A DNA stretch of 64,000 nt from Coriaria nepalensis (lineage: Eukaryota; Streptophyta; Magnoliopsida; Cucurbitales; Coriariaceae). This document shows, piece by piece, positions 43,600-57,127 of this stretch (the first letter of the stretch is position 1; the number at the start of each line of letters is the position of its first letter). The notes below the pieces were generated by a model, which did not search any database, was not told the origin of the DNA, and saw nothing but the letters and a program-made list of their open reading frames with translations. The position numbers were made by a program, and so were the translations under genes. The stretch lies in the NCBI GenBank assembly GCA_027186245.1, contig CP114497.1:1495501-1559500 (forward strand), read 5' to 3'.

Positions 43600-46500
43600 C
43601 AAATTAAATGGTATTTTGTTGTTTCTGATAATAAATCTTTCTGGGTGTGTCTCTGAATCAGGGAATCAGCTGCTCACTTATTCCAGAAACAGAGGACTTA
43701 TCATAACAATGCACTTGTCTCCCCCCTTAAGTTTCATGTAATAATATATATAGAGACGGATGTAGATCTCGTGATGCTTCATTCAAAATGCCCCTTGATT
43801 TTTAAGGTTTATTACGAGAATACCATTGTGATTCACCTTTGCACATCCGCGTAATTCAATTTGACCCCTCTCCAATTATAGAGCTGACCGTGATTAACTA
43901 TTAATAACTTCCTTAGAATATATTATTATTAATTTTATTTTTTTTGCCAAGAGTATATAGAAATAATAATAATGAAGTTAAATTTAAATAAATTTGAGAT
44001 AAAATGAGATAATTTAATAATTTTTTATACTAATTATTATTGATAATTAATGATATAAATAATTATTAAATTATTTTATTTTATATAAATTTTATATTTT
44101 AATTATTATTAAAATTACTAACAAAACTTGATACGTAAGGCTCTAATATTATTTGGATTAGAAAATGATATCAAATTCATTAAGGTATTGCAGTGATCTT
44201 ATTTCAATTCTATCACAATAAATATCTATTATCAGACTAAATATGTGAAAAAATATCTAAACTCACTGGTGGAATTGAATAGGAGTATAAATACTTATTA
44301 TAACTACAATCCGTATTCACCATCTAAATAATATAAGAGTCAAAATAACTATTTTTCAGGATCATAAGGTAGATAATATATTTTTATATAATATTTAAGT
44401 ATTATTTTTCATAATTTCTTATATTTTCATATATAATTTTAATTCTTTTTTTTTAATTTAATATATTATTATTAAATTAAATTCTCTAAATTAATTATTT
44501 TTTATTATATATCTATTATCATTTTATGTAATACGTAATATCGCTAAATTAATATAAAACTCCAAAAATCATAATTTTATCCTAATGATAAAAAAACAAA
44601 ATAAAAATACACGGGTCACTCGGTGACCCACGTATTTTATCCCTAGGCGATGCGATTTGTCAGTGATGTATCTAAATTAACAGCCTGGATTGTACATGCT
44701 ACATGAGTGCCATACAATCCGACTTCGGCCTCGTTGTGTTGACTCATTTCGTGCCATACAATCCGACTCCGGCCTCGTTGTGTTGACTCATTTCGATTGA
44801 TATCCATATTTACCCAATCTACAATGCCTCTTCACTACATTTGCAATGGTTTGATATTGGGTGAAAAATTGGGATTGAGAGGCGAATATTTTATTTTATT
44901 AAATGACTTAATCTATTTTATTTAAAATTAATGAATTTTAAATAAAAAGATAATTTTGATTAAAATATAATAAATAAAAAAAATCTTAATTAAATAATAA
45001 TAAATTAATTTTTTACCACTTTAACCAACTATTTCAAATGAAACATATTAACGTATTTAACATAACAAAAAACTAACCTCCCTAAATATAAATCTCCAAA
45101 AAATCGTGGATTAACTCCCTGTACCCCTCGACTAACAAATTCAAACTTAGTACTACATACATAGTGCATAAACATGCAATCGATGAACACAGCTGTAAAA
45201 TACAAAAAAAAAAAAAAAAAGAATAGAAAATTGAGATCTGAGGTTTCGATTCAAAGAACATGTTAAAACTAAAACCACCGGTTGTAATAACTTGAAACCG
45301 CCACCAAAACAGCTTGTTTTCATTTGTTTTGTTTTGTTTTTTGATGACTAGTGGCTGATTAGTAGATGACGTTAATGAAAACAATCATCCTGCTTACTCT
45401 TAAAATCAAACGATATGTTACGTACTCCATCTATATATATATACTCAATAAAGTAATACAGTGCTTTTCTCGTGGTTCTAATAAGAAACTACTTATTTTG
45501 CTTAGTCAAGAGATTACATGTCTCTTTGACTTTTGATTGCTTGACCTTCTACGACAAGATCGATTAACTTTTCTGTTTTAACTTTTGTATGATTTCGGAA
45601 ATTCTCCGGCAGTTTTTACATTCCCGTTATATATTATATAATATATAAAAAAAAACAAGTGATATTATTAAGGAAAAATTAGTATTTCATTAACAGAATA
45701 GTTTCAAAATTAGAATATAATCTATATAGTTTGAAGAATTAGGATATGCACTCCATTTAAAAAAAAAAAAAAAAGCAGAATAAAGCCTTCTATTATGTTA
45801 GGTTGAAGAATTTGTCAACTTGCCACAATCCTTCGAATTCAAACTCATGAAAAAGAGACCATGTATAAAGTTTACATAAAGTCAACCATAAACCCTAAGT
45901 CGGTGGTCACAGAAGCTTTTTTTTTTTTTTTTTTATATCCATCAAAGTCAACTAACTTCATTCCGTACAAATTTCATTCCGTACCAATAAAAGAATTTTT
46001 AAATATATTATATTTATATAAATTAATTTTATATATAATTAAAATATAAGATATATTTTAAAAATTATCATCCCCATTATAAATAATTACATATTTAGTT
46101 TATTATGTCACGTCATCCAAAATTCTTTATAATATATAAATAATAATTATAATGATAATAATAAGAAGATGAAAATGATATACATCATCCACTATCAAAT
46201 TCTACGTATGAAACCATAAGGGCGAAGAACAAGTGGGTTATCAGGATAAGCTTTTAAATTAGAGACATGATGAGGGATTGTGAAAAACTAAATATTTATA
46301 TGAGAATTATTTTATTTAATATAATTTCATAAATATAATATATGAAAAAATCAGATAAAAATATCAACCCATATTTAATTTTTAAATTCTCTTACTCATT
46401 ACCTATTTATTAAGTAGAGAGAAATTTAAGTAATTTTGGATTAAGTTTCATTTATCGGTAAAAATATATTATATTATATTTATTTAAAATATTTATCAAC

Positions 46501-47596
46501 TCATTTATATAAAAGAATAATCAAAGAAAATTTTGAGACAAAAAGTAATCAAGAAGAATAGAATCCAAGGCTAAGAAGCTTCTAAAAGAATAGGACATAT
46601 ATTTATATATATATATGTGATATGTATGATTATGTTTTAAAGATTCTGTTAGGATAATACAAAATTCGATATAAAAAAAAAATAAAAAATAAAAAAGAAA
46701 GAAAAAGAGAATTGATGTCGGATAACTTCTACACTGTCTGCCACTATACAAATTTGTGCTGTAATCATCAAAATTCGAAGCCCCCACGACCTTGTACAAA
46801 AGTTCAAAATTTGAAGATATTTTTGATGCCTAGATCCTAAACGAAAAGGATCTCTTGTTGGCTTGTAAGGCGTACGGATGGGAAGGGAAGGGAAGGGAAG
46901 AAGGTGGAAGGGGTAGTAGGCAAAAAGGAATTTATCTTCTCACATGAGCACAGGCAGATAAGGAGGAATTTATGCTGTGACATAAAAGAAAAAAAAAAAA
47001 AAAAGAGGAAGCCACGGTGTTCACTTACTAGCCTTGCGAGTTAGTGCCTGGTACCATTTTCGAAATGGAGTTTGAAGCATTGATTGAAGTAAGAAAAAAA
47101 GTGAAGAGTGGGAATATTCCGAATTTTTTTAGGATGCCATTATCCGTACATTAGATACTTTATGAGGGGCCCAATTTTAATTTTAGTTAAGTGATAAATG
47201 ATATTTTATTATATGAATATATAAATTATATCATTGATTATATCTCATGTAATATATCTAATAATATTTATATATATTGTTAAGTGGTAATGTTTTCAAT
47301 AATTTTTCACGCATAATGAGAGAGAGAGAGAGAGGAGATGAAAAGTAGCAATCAAGAAAATGAGCAACACTGATATCAAATGCAATACCTGTTTAGCTGT
47401 ATAAGAAGAGAGAACATACAGAGTATGGTCATATTAATCACTCCACAATTTTTCCACTGAAGAAAACCAAACACAAATTGTTTCAAGTCACAGTAACAAA
47501 TTTCACTTCCAACACCCCACAACAAAGCAGGTGCTTACAGCTTCTACTAATTTCTGAAGCCAGTAGTGGCTAAACTAGCTTTCGCAAGTGCCATTA
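43600..47596. other. Large AT-rich intergenic region
   Basis: About 4 kb with no supported gene. It holds many A/T homopolymers (for example A-runs near 45200 and 45760 and a T-run near 45917), TA-rich tracts, a 44-bp tandem repeat (separate entry), a GGGAA/GGGAAGG run near 46880-46900 and a GA run near 47325. Frames of 60-100 codons here are low complexity. Confidence 0.4.
44707..44794. repeat. Tandem duplication of a 44-bp unit
   Basis: Two head-to-tail copies (44707-44750 and 44751-44794) begin GTGCCATACAATCCGACT and end GTTGACTCATTTC. They differ at one base (TTCGG versus TCCGG). The unit is clearly GC-richer than its surroundings. Confidence 0.9.
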
Positions 47597-50411
47597 TCAA
47601 TAATATGCTTTTCGAGGATTACCCTGCAGAAAACACGAACGGGAAAGAAGGTAACACATCAAAAAAACTAATTAATGACGATGGGTTTAGAATAATAAGA
47701 TGGCGAGTGAGTTATTTTCAATACCAGAGGATTTGGTCTGTAACGATAACCAAGCATCATCCGCTTTTTGTACTGCTCATAGATATCATCTTCAGAGGTA
47801 ACCTCACCGGGTTGATGAGCACCAACTCCCAGGTTGTCCTTCTTTACATTACCTGCCATAATGGGATCTGCGATTCCATGCTTTGAGCTACCCAAACCCT
47901 CACCTGTAATTATTCAAAAACATTGTTCAAAGGGCATGAGATCATGGATCATAGAGAGAATGATATACAGGGGTAGAGGATTGTAAGACCAATTGAGACG
48001 AGGCCTTTTATTCATGATCTCATAATTGAGAAGTCACTAGGTCTGTGAGAGAGTGAGAGGGAAACCTTCTTTCCATCCCATTTTAGATAGAAGTTTATGG
48101 CCCACATTGTCAGCCTGGATTTTAGCCCTTTCAGCAGCTTCTCTGGCAGCTTTCTGTGCAGCTGCATCATTACAGGAAGCCAAGAACTTCTCAAGCTCCT
48201 CTTGCGGAATGTAGTCGCCCATGTGGTGGCCCTTTTTCGGACCTCCTGTTTCAACCAAAGTTATTTGTAAAGACAAGTAAAATGAGCCTTCTGGAAGGGA
48301 AAAATTAGATATGTAGGTCTCTTTAAGTAGCAAAAATATACCTAGGAGAGAAGCAGGTGGAGGCATTTCATCTTTTGACAGTCTAGGTTGCTTCCTCCTC
48401 TCTTCCCGGGCAGCCTTCTTCATGTAGAACTCCATCATTGCAATAGGATCTGCACCTGTTGGTGCGCTAGATTCACCTACAGAGAGAAGCACATTAGAAA
48501 GTACAACTCGTGTGATAATACCTTAATGCACAAAGGAGCAAAAGAAATTAAGGAACATGTACACATGTGCCTGTTCTTGTGACTCTGCCTGACATTGCTT
48601 TACCTGAAACCACATCGGTAGGCTCATACAAAGCAGATGCTGGAGTTTGATAATTTGAAGACTGGTGGAAAGATCTTTGGGAACCGCTTGTTGACTTTGA
48701 AGAGGATGATGTGCTCGAACCACCTTCGGATAAAACCCAATAGAAGAAATCTCAAAAGCATATCAATATATAACTGACATGTGATACACAACAGAGTTTG
48801 ACGATCAAACAAGAACTTAGAATCTACAGCTATAGTTTAAGCACTGCATCTTTGGACAATTGTGAAAAAGAAAATGGATGGATGTAGAAATAATTACCTG
48901 ATACATGGGATTCTGTGGTCTGTGAAAGAGCCTTTTCCTCTTCAGCTAGCCGATATTCATAGTATTTATAATCTGCACAAGTCTCATCAAATAGAAACCT
49001 GTAGGAAACATAGATATACAAACAGAAAGTATTAGCACATTCTTTAACAAGGAAAGAAGCATGGGGCATAATTTATCAATCTCTGGATGCATAGATAATC
49101 CAATAAACATATTAGTAAAAATGCGATGAGCTGAGGACCAAAAGAAAATGTGTAACCAGATGGACACAGGAGACATGGAGAAAAGAAAGCAAATCTACGA
49201 AACAAGGGATGATATGGTGGAGATTTCAGAGAAAAAAAAAAAACCCACCTGAAAGGAGTATCCCCAGGATTTTTTTGACGGGTGATATGCTCAAATGATC
49301 TTCCATGTTTAGCCACAAAACTTGCTAGTTTATCAGCAACTTTCCTCACTGTAGAATCACTTGGGGAAGACAGTGCTGCATATCACTTATAAAACTGATT
49401 AATACCAAGAGCATGAACAAGTGAATGCAAATTACTCTTGTAGCAGGCTGCCACACATTCCAATTCTTTTCATTTGACATCCCTTTCCACCAAGGTTGAT
49501 AGGTACTTAAGATATACACTGCATTCATGAGACAAGAAATATTCAAGAATGTTCTGTCCTTTTAATGACATCAGATCTAGGACTAGAGAATTACATATAA
49601 TATTGTAGCCAATCAAGGTCACATGACTCACATGAATTGTGACAGAAGAAGCTTGTTCTATAGCAGGAATGAGAGAGTAGATAGAAAAGATTGCTCTATA
49701 ACAGGAAAGGGATTGTGTGGACTATAGCCCATAAGGTTGCTCAAACAATTAAACTGAGTAACTAGCAAAGTGAAGGTATGAAGTATATGTTAGATGCAGT
49801 CATAGAGTGACACCCAAACTATAGCGCATAGCACGTAAGTGCACAAAGTTTAGGGAGGGAAAAAACATTTGTCGTAATAAACAGAGGAAAAGGTCCTGGA
49901 GCTGCGAAACTATTCTATTTTCGACTAGAACGCTAGAAGACACAAAAACCTGCCAGAAACTCCCAACCAGAGAAGAGATCCATATAAAGCGTTGATTACC
50001 ATCATCTGCCTGTCTTGTTGGTTGCTCATAGATATCTTCTTGGCCTAATTTTTGTCGTTTCATTGGTCCATCACCAGATAAGCTTCCGGCATCAGGTTCA
50101 TCCTCATCCTCATCAGCATCTAACTTAACAGGAGGTGGCGCAAGCTTCGACTTCTGCTTCAAACTGAAAGCAAGCTTGCCCCCTGAAGCACCTGGAGCTG
50201 TCTTGCGGATCTCACCAGCCTTAGACTGCAAACTGGTTTTACTGCTCGAAGTGTTGGGAGTAAAATTTTTTGTCACAACTTTGATTGGTTTAGGCTCCTC
50301 GAGGGAGGAACCCTTCTCTTTGTCCCTGTCCTTCTCTTGTTGAAGTTGTTTGAACTTCTCCATAAATGAACCATCATTAACGAAAAGGCCAGGATTCCTT
50401 CGTCCGTCCAT
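47597..50411 (-). CDS. SURP and G-patch domain splicing-factor protein (SUGP1-like)
   Basis: A nuclear RNA-processing protein; the Arabidopsis relative is the SURP/D111 protein related to human SUGP1. Exons in transcript order: 50411-50000, 49375-49249, 48998-48898, 48723-48604, 48476 to about 48343, about 48246-48063, about 47906-47725, and a final short exon ending at 47597 (GNPRKAYY). Exon 1 encodes an N-terminus with FVNDGSFMEKFKQLQQEKD and GGKLAFSLKQKSKL. The SURP domain is VADKLASFVAKHGRSFEHIT to DETCADYKYYEYRL. The G-patch region is GHKLLSKMGWKEGEGLGSS, and the tail is DDIYEQYKKRMMLGYRYRPN. Exon 1 with its promoter lies inside a 4.4-kb tandem duplication, so an extra copy of exon 1 lies upstream at 54398-54809. 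Confidence 0.93.
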
Positions 50412-50548
50412 TGGAAAACCACCAAATAGGCTGTTTACAGAGAGTTACTGTTTGACACAAAAAAACTTCCGGAATTTTTAAACATAAGATGAGGAACTTC
50501 AGGTTGGATCATTATAATTAAGCAAATAATACTCTTGGCAACTACACT

Positions 50549-50588
<40 letters not shown>

Positions 50589-51754
50589 AAATAATTCGAA
50601 AAAATATAGGAATGATTTCATCCAGCAAAGTCACACGTTCCATTACTACGAGAACCCAGATGATTATATAACAGCAGTAGATCCTCACAAGTCACAACAA
50701 TGTGAACCTCATTCCTTTTCACTTTCAAATTCTACATGATTAAAAAAACGAAGAAAAACTTTAAATCGATGCACATTTTAGAATCCAATGGAATACTTGA
50801 TGATTTTGTGACCACGACAAAAAAAATCTTCCATAAATTTCAGCATCCAATTCAATCCGATAGCCCCTTTTACTGCAAAATCAATAACTCGAGGCAGACT
50901 GTAATCAGATCTCTACAGAAACGGAACAAGAAACACTCAATACTCTTCCTATCTCCTTTGCATTCAATCAGCCAAACGAGTCCGAGGGATAAAAACCTAA
51001 TCGCGGTGTGTATTTGAATTACAAAAACCAATACGAACATACAAACTAAAGTATAAACCCTAACGCGGCCTCCAAAATCAAACAAACAGCATAAAATCGC
51101 AAGGGACTAAATCCAAAATTCTTAATCCAGATCCAGATAAGGAACGGAAAAATAAAAGACGTTGACGAACACAAGCTCAACATCAAGAACCAAACAATCA
51201 TTCACTTACCTAGTCGGAATTTATTTCTCCGGAAAATTGGGATCGGAAAACGAATCGAAGCTCAGTCAGAGATTGATTGTATGAGAAATCTCCTCTCTTT
51301 GTTTCCGAGGTCTAACTGGATTTAGAGCATCAGAGTCTGTAAAAGGATGGCCAGGCCACTTTGCTTTTCTAATAGGTCGGTAAGTTTGTTTATATACAAA
51401 TATAAAAATTACAGATAAGGCCCAAAATGTTTATTATTGATTATTTTAACCCACATAGAAGAGCTAGGTTAAATTGGAACCGAGACCGATGCATCGTGGT
51501 ATGGGAGGAGATGCGGGGGCCGCCGCTTTCAAATGTATTAATATTAAAAGTTGATTTTAAAATTATTAAAATTTTATTAATAAATTCTTAAATATTTTTT
51601 AAATATCCATCCTAAATAGTGTTGAAATTATATAATTATTATAATTTTATAAATTAATTTATAATTTTTTTCAAGTATATTTTTATTTAAATATAGTTGA
51701 AATCATGATTTCGAACTAATATATATTTTTACTTTTTCTTAAATTAACGATTTT

Positions 51755-51985
51755 AAACCTTAAATTTATATCTTAAATCTAAAATTTAAACTCTAAACAT
51801 AAATCTTAAATTTAAACTTTAAACCTTAAACGTAAATCCTAAATATGATCATGAAACCTTAAATCTTAAACTAAATCTTAAATATAAATCTTAAACCTTA
51901 AATTTATACTTTAAACCTTAGACTTAAAACTTAAACCTTAAATCATAAATCCTAAACTAAACTCTAAACCTAAAAAATAAATAAA
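51755..51985. repeat. Degenerate telomere-like AAACCTTAAAT repeat (unit 1 copy)
   Basis: Successive short words such as TTAAACCTTAAAT, CTAAACTCTAAAC and CTTAAATCTTAAAC repeat for about 230 bases. They resemble a decayed plant telomere-type (CCCTAAA)n array or the simple AAACCTTAA repeats often seen between plant genes. An identical copy lies at 56153-56383 in unit 2. Confidence 0.7.
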
Positions 51986-52729
51986 CAAAAAACATGTTGA
52001 CCTAGATTTCATATTGTTTTGTTCAATCCGAAATTATGATTTCATACCATGATTTCGAATTGGGACAACAAAGTATGTTTTTGTCTATGTTATGTGACAA
52101 TCTGAAATCAGTCTAAAATCATAAACGGTAAGATTATGAAAAAAAAGTGGAATGAAGTACACACAAATGAAACATAATAGTTCTTATTACAATAACATAA
52201 CATCACACAGTAAAGCATCATAACATGTTTTTAATGGGTATTGGTGAAATTGGGTTTTGACAAGTCTTCTTATTATGTCCAAGACTACTTGTTACACTTT
52301 CTTTTTGTCTATGTTTGTTCCTCGATTAAAGGTGTATGTTAATTTTGGGTCTTCCACTCTATTTATGCATGATGGGTGGTAAAACCACAATTAACTGGAC
52401 TCTTTCCAAAAAATTTCATTTGTTAATCAATGGTACATAATAAATTGATTCTGCATATGCAACCTTTCGGGAGTATAATGGTGAATATAATGAGTACAAA
52501 CTCACATATTTAAACTGCATAGTTGCTACGATATGTATGCACGAAATTTTATCTAAGTCAAATATTTTATATGTGCAACTATTTGCCCTTAAATTAACAA
52601 CACTAGTATTACTTTATGTCCGTACGACCATCCACACTCTTAACCTTCATTATCAATGATTTATTATATCTTTTTGTGAGCAATTCCACTACTTTAGGAG
52701 TGCATTGATCGATCTATTAGTTGACTTTA

Positions 52730-53969
52730 TTTCTTCGAGCGTTAAATCAAGTCGTCGTTATCTTCCTAATATTATCAAGTAAGCATACAATTGGATATTT
52801 ACATGCATCCTTTAACGCAACATTATGCAATGCAAAATTAGTATTTGTCATGATGTTGTATCTAAGACCCTTGAAATGAGCTATTGACCAGTCTTCAAAA
52901 CCAATATCCTCTAGGTATGTTATCACACTAGGATGTGATGCTCTGATCTAATTGTAGCCTATATACTTTAAATGTCATTTTGAATAGAGAGATCATTCTA
53001 CCACTCCTGAATCTCGACTTGCTATTTTGTCTAATGTGTCAAATACATGCACTATGTTTTGAATTCGGATAAACACTTTGTACAACACTTTTTGACATTC
53101 TATGATCGATTTGAAACAAACACTGAATTGAGGCCATCAAGTATTTTTTTCTCGATACCTAGACAAGAACAAAGTTTAGGATGCCTTTTTCTTCGAGTCA
53201 ACTATAGCCCATGCTATCAAATAGAGGTGGTGGTTACCATTATATGCGGTTATGATTAGAAGCATGCTTTTGTATTTGTACTTCAAAAAGATCTCATTAA
53301 TACAAATAATCTTTCGCATCAACTGAAATCTCTTAATAGATGTTATAAAAGCCATAAAATAGTAAAGAAACCTTCATTTCTCTATTCGTCAAAAGTGCAG
53401 TTATAGTCTCCAAATTTAACACTTTCATTGCAGTGGAGTAATATGGAAACCTTGCATAGCACTCCTCGGTCGTATTCTAAACTGGATCACATGTAATTTG
53501 TTTTTATTGCCTTCCAATAAATAATATTTATCTTAAGATCATTACGGGCTAAAGTTTCAATAATTTTTTAGTTAGGACCCTCATTACTTCCACTAAAACT
53601 ATTCATCAAATGTGTTCTAATTTCCAATACGGATGTCTGCCAATGTTTATCATGCAAGTATTTGAAGTTACATGTGTGTTGATCTTTATAAGTTCAAATT
53701 TGGAAAAATGAATAATATTTATTTCCCGCAACACGGAGCATCCACTTGCAATTTGCATTTACACAACCGATAACATATGTAGTCTTACTTAACTTCTTTA
53801 CTTTGAATTCAAAGATCTGAGTGCGATAAAACTTATCTCTGCTTGATTGAGAAAAAACAATCAGGCGTAAATTGCTTTCATTGTAAGAAAAGTCAGTACT
53901 CGACCCCTTGAGGCTGAGTAGCAATAGGAAAAATATTCGTATATATTGGGCATGGTGCACTAAAAGCAT
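52730..53969 (-). pseudogene. Mutator-like transposase remnant (unit 1 copy)
   Basis: On the minus strand, read with several frame shifts and stops. A DNA-binding-domain piece at 53969-53694 contains FKVKKLSKTTYVIGCVNANC. HTC-spacer-HWQTS follows near 53670. Then comes CINEIFLKYKYKSMLLI near 53300, where active MULEs have DGT and LKGKYKG, so the first catalytic Asp is Asn. The downstream block GLRYNIMTNTNFALHNVAL, followed by KYPI, is near 52810-52870. This order matches MuDR-type transposases. No terminal inverted repeats were seen. The N-terminal part of the same element is at about 59987-60600. Confidence 0.8.
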
Positions 53970-54397
53970 GTAATAAGTACAATATTATGAAATTCATAGA
54001 AGTAATACTTTTCTATATAATTATTTGAATGTATTATTATTGAATAATATGTATAAATATCATAAAATTCTAAATTTATTTGTAATTATAATCTTGTATT
54101 AGTACGATCGAATTAATATTATGGATAATAAATTAAATTATCCACAACATAGTAAAATATGAAATATTCAATTAATGGTTGCTAGTAAAATATGCAGTCA
54201 TAGAGTGACACCCAAACTATAGCGCATAGCACGTAAGTGCACAAAGTTTAGGGAGGGAAAAAACATTTGTCGTAATAAACAGAGGAAAAGGTCCTGGAGC
54301 TGCGAAACTATTCTATTTTCGACTAGAACGCTAGAAGACACAAAAACCTGCCAGAAACTCCCAACCAGAGAAGAGATCCATATAAAGCGTTGATTAC

Positions 54398-54809
54398 CAT
54401 CATCTGCCTGTCTTGTTGGTTGCTCATAGATATCTTCTTGGCCTAATTTTTGTCGTTTCATTGGTCCATCACCAGATAAGCTTCCGGCATCAGGTTCATC
54501 CTCATCCTCATCAGCATCTAACTTAACAGGAGGTGGCGCAAGCTTCGACTTCTGCTTCAAACTGAAAGCAAGCTTGCCCCCTGAAGCACCTGGAGCTGTC
54601 TTGCGGATCTCACCAGCCTTAGACTGCAAACTGGTTTTACTGCTCGAAGTGTTGGGAGTAAAATTTTTTGTCACAACTTTGATTGGTTTAGGCTCCTCGA
54701 GGGAGGAACCCTTCTCTTTGTCCCTGTCCTTCTCTTGTTGAAGTTGTTTGAACTTCTCCATAAATGAACCATCATTAACGAAAAGGCCAGGATTCCTTCG
54801 TCCGTCCAT
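54398..54809 (-). pseudogene. Detached copy of SURP/G-patch exon 1 with leader and promoter
   Basis: A copy of exon 1 (50000-50411): a 412-base coding exon with the same start codon, donor site and upstream leader. No copy of exons 2-8 follows it. Reading through intron sequence it would end after 203 codons at 54198. It could also act as an alternative first exon spliced over about 5 kb to the exon 2 acceptor at 49375, giving the same protein. It is not a complete gene. Confidence 0.9.
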
Positions 54810-54947
54810 TGGAAAACCACCAAATAGGCTGTTTACAGAGAGTTACTGTTTGACACAAAAAAACTTCCGGAATTTTTAAACATAAGATGAGGAACTTCAG
54901 GTTGGATCATTATAATTAAGCAAATAATACTCTTGGCAACTACACTG

Positions 54948-54978
<31 letters not shown>

Positions 54979-56152
54979 TATAAAATAAATAATTCGAAAA
55001 AATATAGGAATGATTTCATCCAGCAAAGTCACACGTTCCATTACTACGAGAACCCAGATGATTATATAACAGCAGTAGATCCTCACAAGTCACAACAATG
55101 TGAACCTCATTCCTTTTCACTTTCAAATTCTACATGATTAAAAAAACGAAGAAAAACTTTAAATCGATGCACATTTTAGAATCCAATGGAATACTTGATG
55201 ATTTTGTGACCACGACAAAAAAAATCTTCCATAAATTTCAGCATCCAATTCAATCCGATAGCCCCTTTTACTGCAAAATCAATAACTCGAGGCAGACTGT
55301 AATCAGATCTCTACAGAAACGGAACAAGAAACACTCAATACTCTTCCTATCTCCTTTGCATTCAATCAGCCAAACGAGTCCGAGGGATAAAAACCTAATC
55401 GCGGTGTGTATTTGAATTACAAAAACCAATACGAACATACAAACTAAAGTATAAACCCTAACGCGGCCTCCAAAATCAAACAAACAGCATAAAATCGCAA
55501 GGGACTAAATCCAAAATTCTTAATCCAGATCCAGATAAGGAACGGAAAAATAAAAGACGTTGACGAACACAAGCTCAACATCAAGAACCAAACAATCATT
55601 CACTTACCTAGTCGGAATTTATTTCTCCGGAAAATTGGGATCGGAAAACGAATCGAAGCTCAGTCAGAGATTGATTGTATGAGAAATCTCCTCTCTTTGT
55701 TTCCGAGGTCTAACTGGATTTAGAGCATCAGAGTCTGTAAAAGGATGGCCAGGCCACTTTGCTTTTCTAATAGGTCGGTAAGTTTGTTTATATACAAATA
55801 TAAAAATTACAGATAAGGCCCAAAATGTTTATTATTGATTATTTTAACCCACATAGAAGAGCTAGGTTAAATTGGAACCGAGACCGATGCATCGTGGTAT
55901 GGGAGGAGATGCGGGGGCCGCCGCTTTCAAATGTATTAATATTAAAAGTTGATTTTAAAATTATTAAAATTTTATTAATAAATTCTTAAATATTTTTTAA
56001 ATATCCATCCTAAATAGTGTTGAAATTATATAATTATTATAATTTTATAAATTAATTTATAATTTTTTTCAAGTATATTTTTATTTAAATATAGTTGAAA
56101 TCATGATTTCGAACTAATATATATTTTTACTTTTTCTTAAATTAACGATTTT

Positions 56153-56383
56153 AAACCTTAAATTTATATCTTAAATCTAAAATTTAAACTCTAAACATAA
56201 ATCTTAAATTTAAACTTTAAACCTTAAACGTAAATCCTAAATATGATCATGAAACCTTAAATCTTAAACTAAATCTTAAATATAAATCTTAAACCTTAAA
56301 TTTATACTTTAAACCTTAGACTTAAAACTTAAACCTTAAATCATAAATCCTAAACTAAACTCTAAACCTAAAAAATAAATAAA
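56153..56383. repeat. Degenerate telomere-like AAACCTTAAAT repeat (unit 2 copy)
   Basis: Same sequence as 51755-51985, carried by the second duplication unit. Confidence 0.7.
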
Positions 56384-57127
56384 CAAAAAACATGTTGACC
56401 TAGATTTCATATTGTTTTGTTCAATCCGAAATTATGATTTCATACCATGATTTCGAATTGGGACAACAAAGTATGTTTTTGTCTATGTTATGTGACAATC
56501 TGAAATCAGTCTAAAATCATAAACGGTAAGATTATGAAAAAAAAGTGGAATGAAGTACACACAAATGAAACATAATAGTTCTTATTACAATAACATAACA
56601 TCACACAGTAAAGCATCATAACATGTTTTTAATGGGTATTGGTGAAATTGGGTTTTGACAAGTCTTCTTATTATGTCCAAGACTACTTGTTACACTTTCT
56701 TTTTGTCTATGTTTGTTCCTCGATTAAAGGTGTATGTTAATTTTGGGTCTTCCACTCTATTTATGCATGATGGGTGGTAAAACCACAATTAACTGGACTC
56801 TTTCCAAAAAATTTCATTTGTTAATCAATGGTACATAATAAATTGATTCTGCATATGCAACCTTTCGGGAGTATAATGGTGAATATAATGAGTACAAACT
56901 CACATATTTAAACTGCATAGTTGCTACGATATGTATGCACGAAATTTTATCTAAGTCAAATATTTTATATGTGCAACTATTTGCCCTTAAATTAACAACA
57001 CTAGTATTACTTTATGTCCGTACGACCATCCACACTCTTAACCTTCATTATCAATGATTTATTATATCTTTTTGTGAGCAATTCCACTACTTTAGGAGTG
57101 CATTGATCGATCTATTAGTTGACTTTA

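Larger units (their letters stand above)
49794..54187. repeat. Tandem duplication unit 1 (4,394 bp)
   Basis: The first of two direct copies offset by 4,398 bases. It starts ATGCAGTCATAGAGTGACAC and ends AATGGTTGCTAGTA. It contains the end of intron 1, exon 1, leader and promoter of the SURP/G-patch gene, then an AT-rich stretch, a telomere-like degenerate repeat and a decayed Mutator transposase. Every open frame in unit 1 recurs unchanged in unit 2. The only difference I found is an A/TA microsatellite (about 50550-50584: roughly A19 then (TA)8, against A15 then (TA)10), with equal total length. Confidence 0.97.

Noticed and set aside
47668..49546. Several overlapping plus- and minus-strand frames inside the SURP/G-patch gene
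   Set aside because: They are single exons read through into introns, or antisense shadows, of the one eight-exon gene.
53047..53259. Plus-strand 70-codon frame in the duplicated unit (and its copy at 57445-57657)
   Set aside because: Antisense shadow of the decayed Mutator transposase, whose minus-strand translation carries the family motifs.
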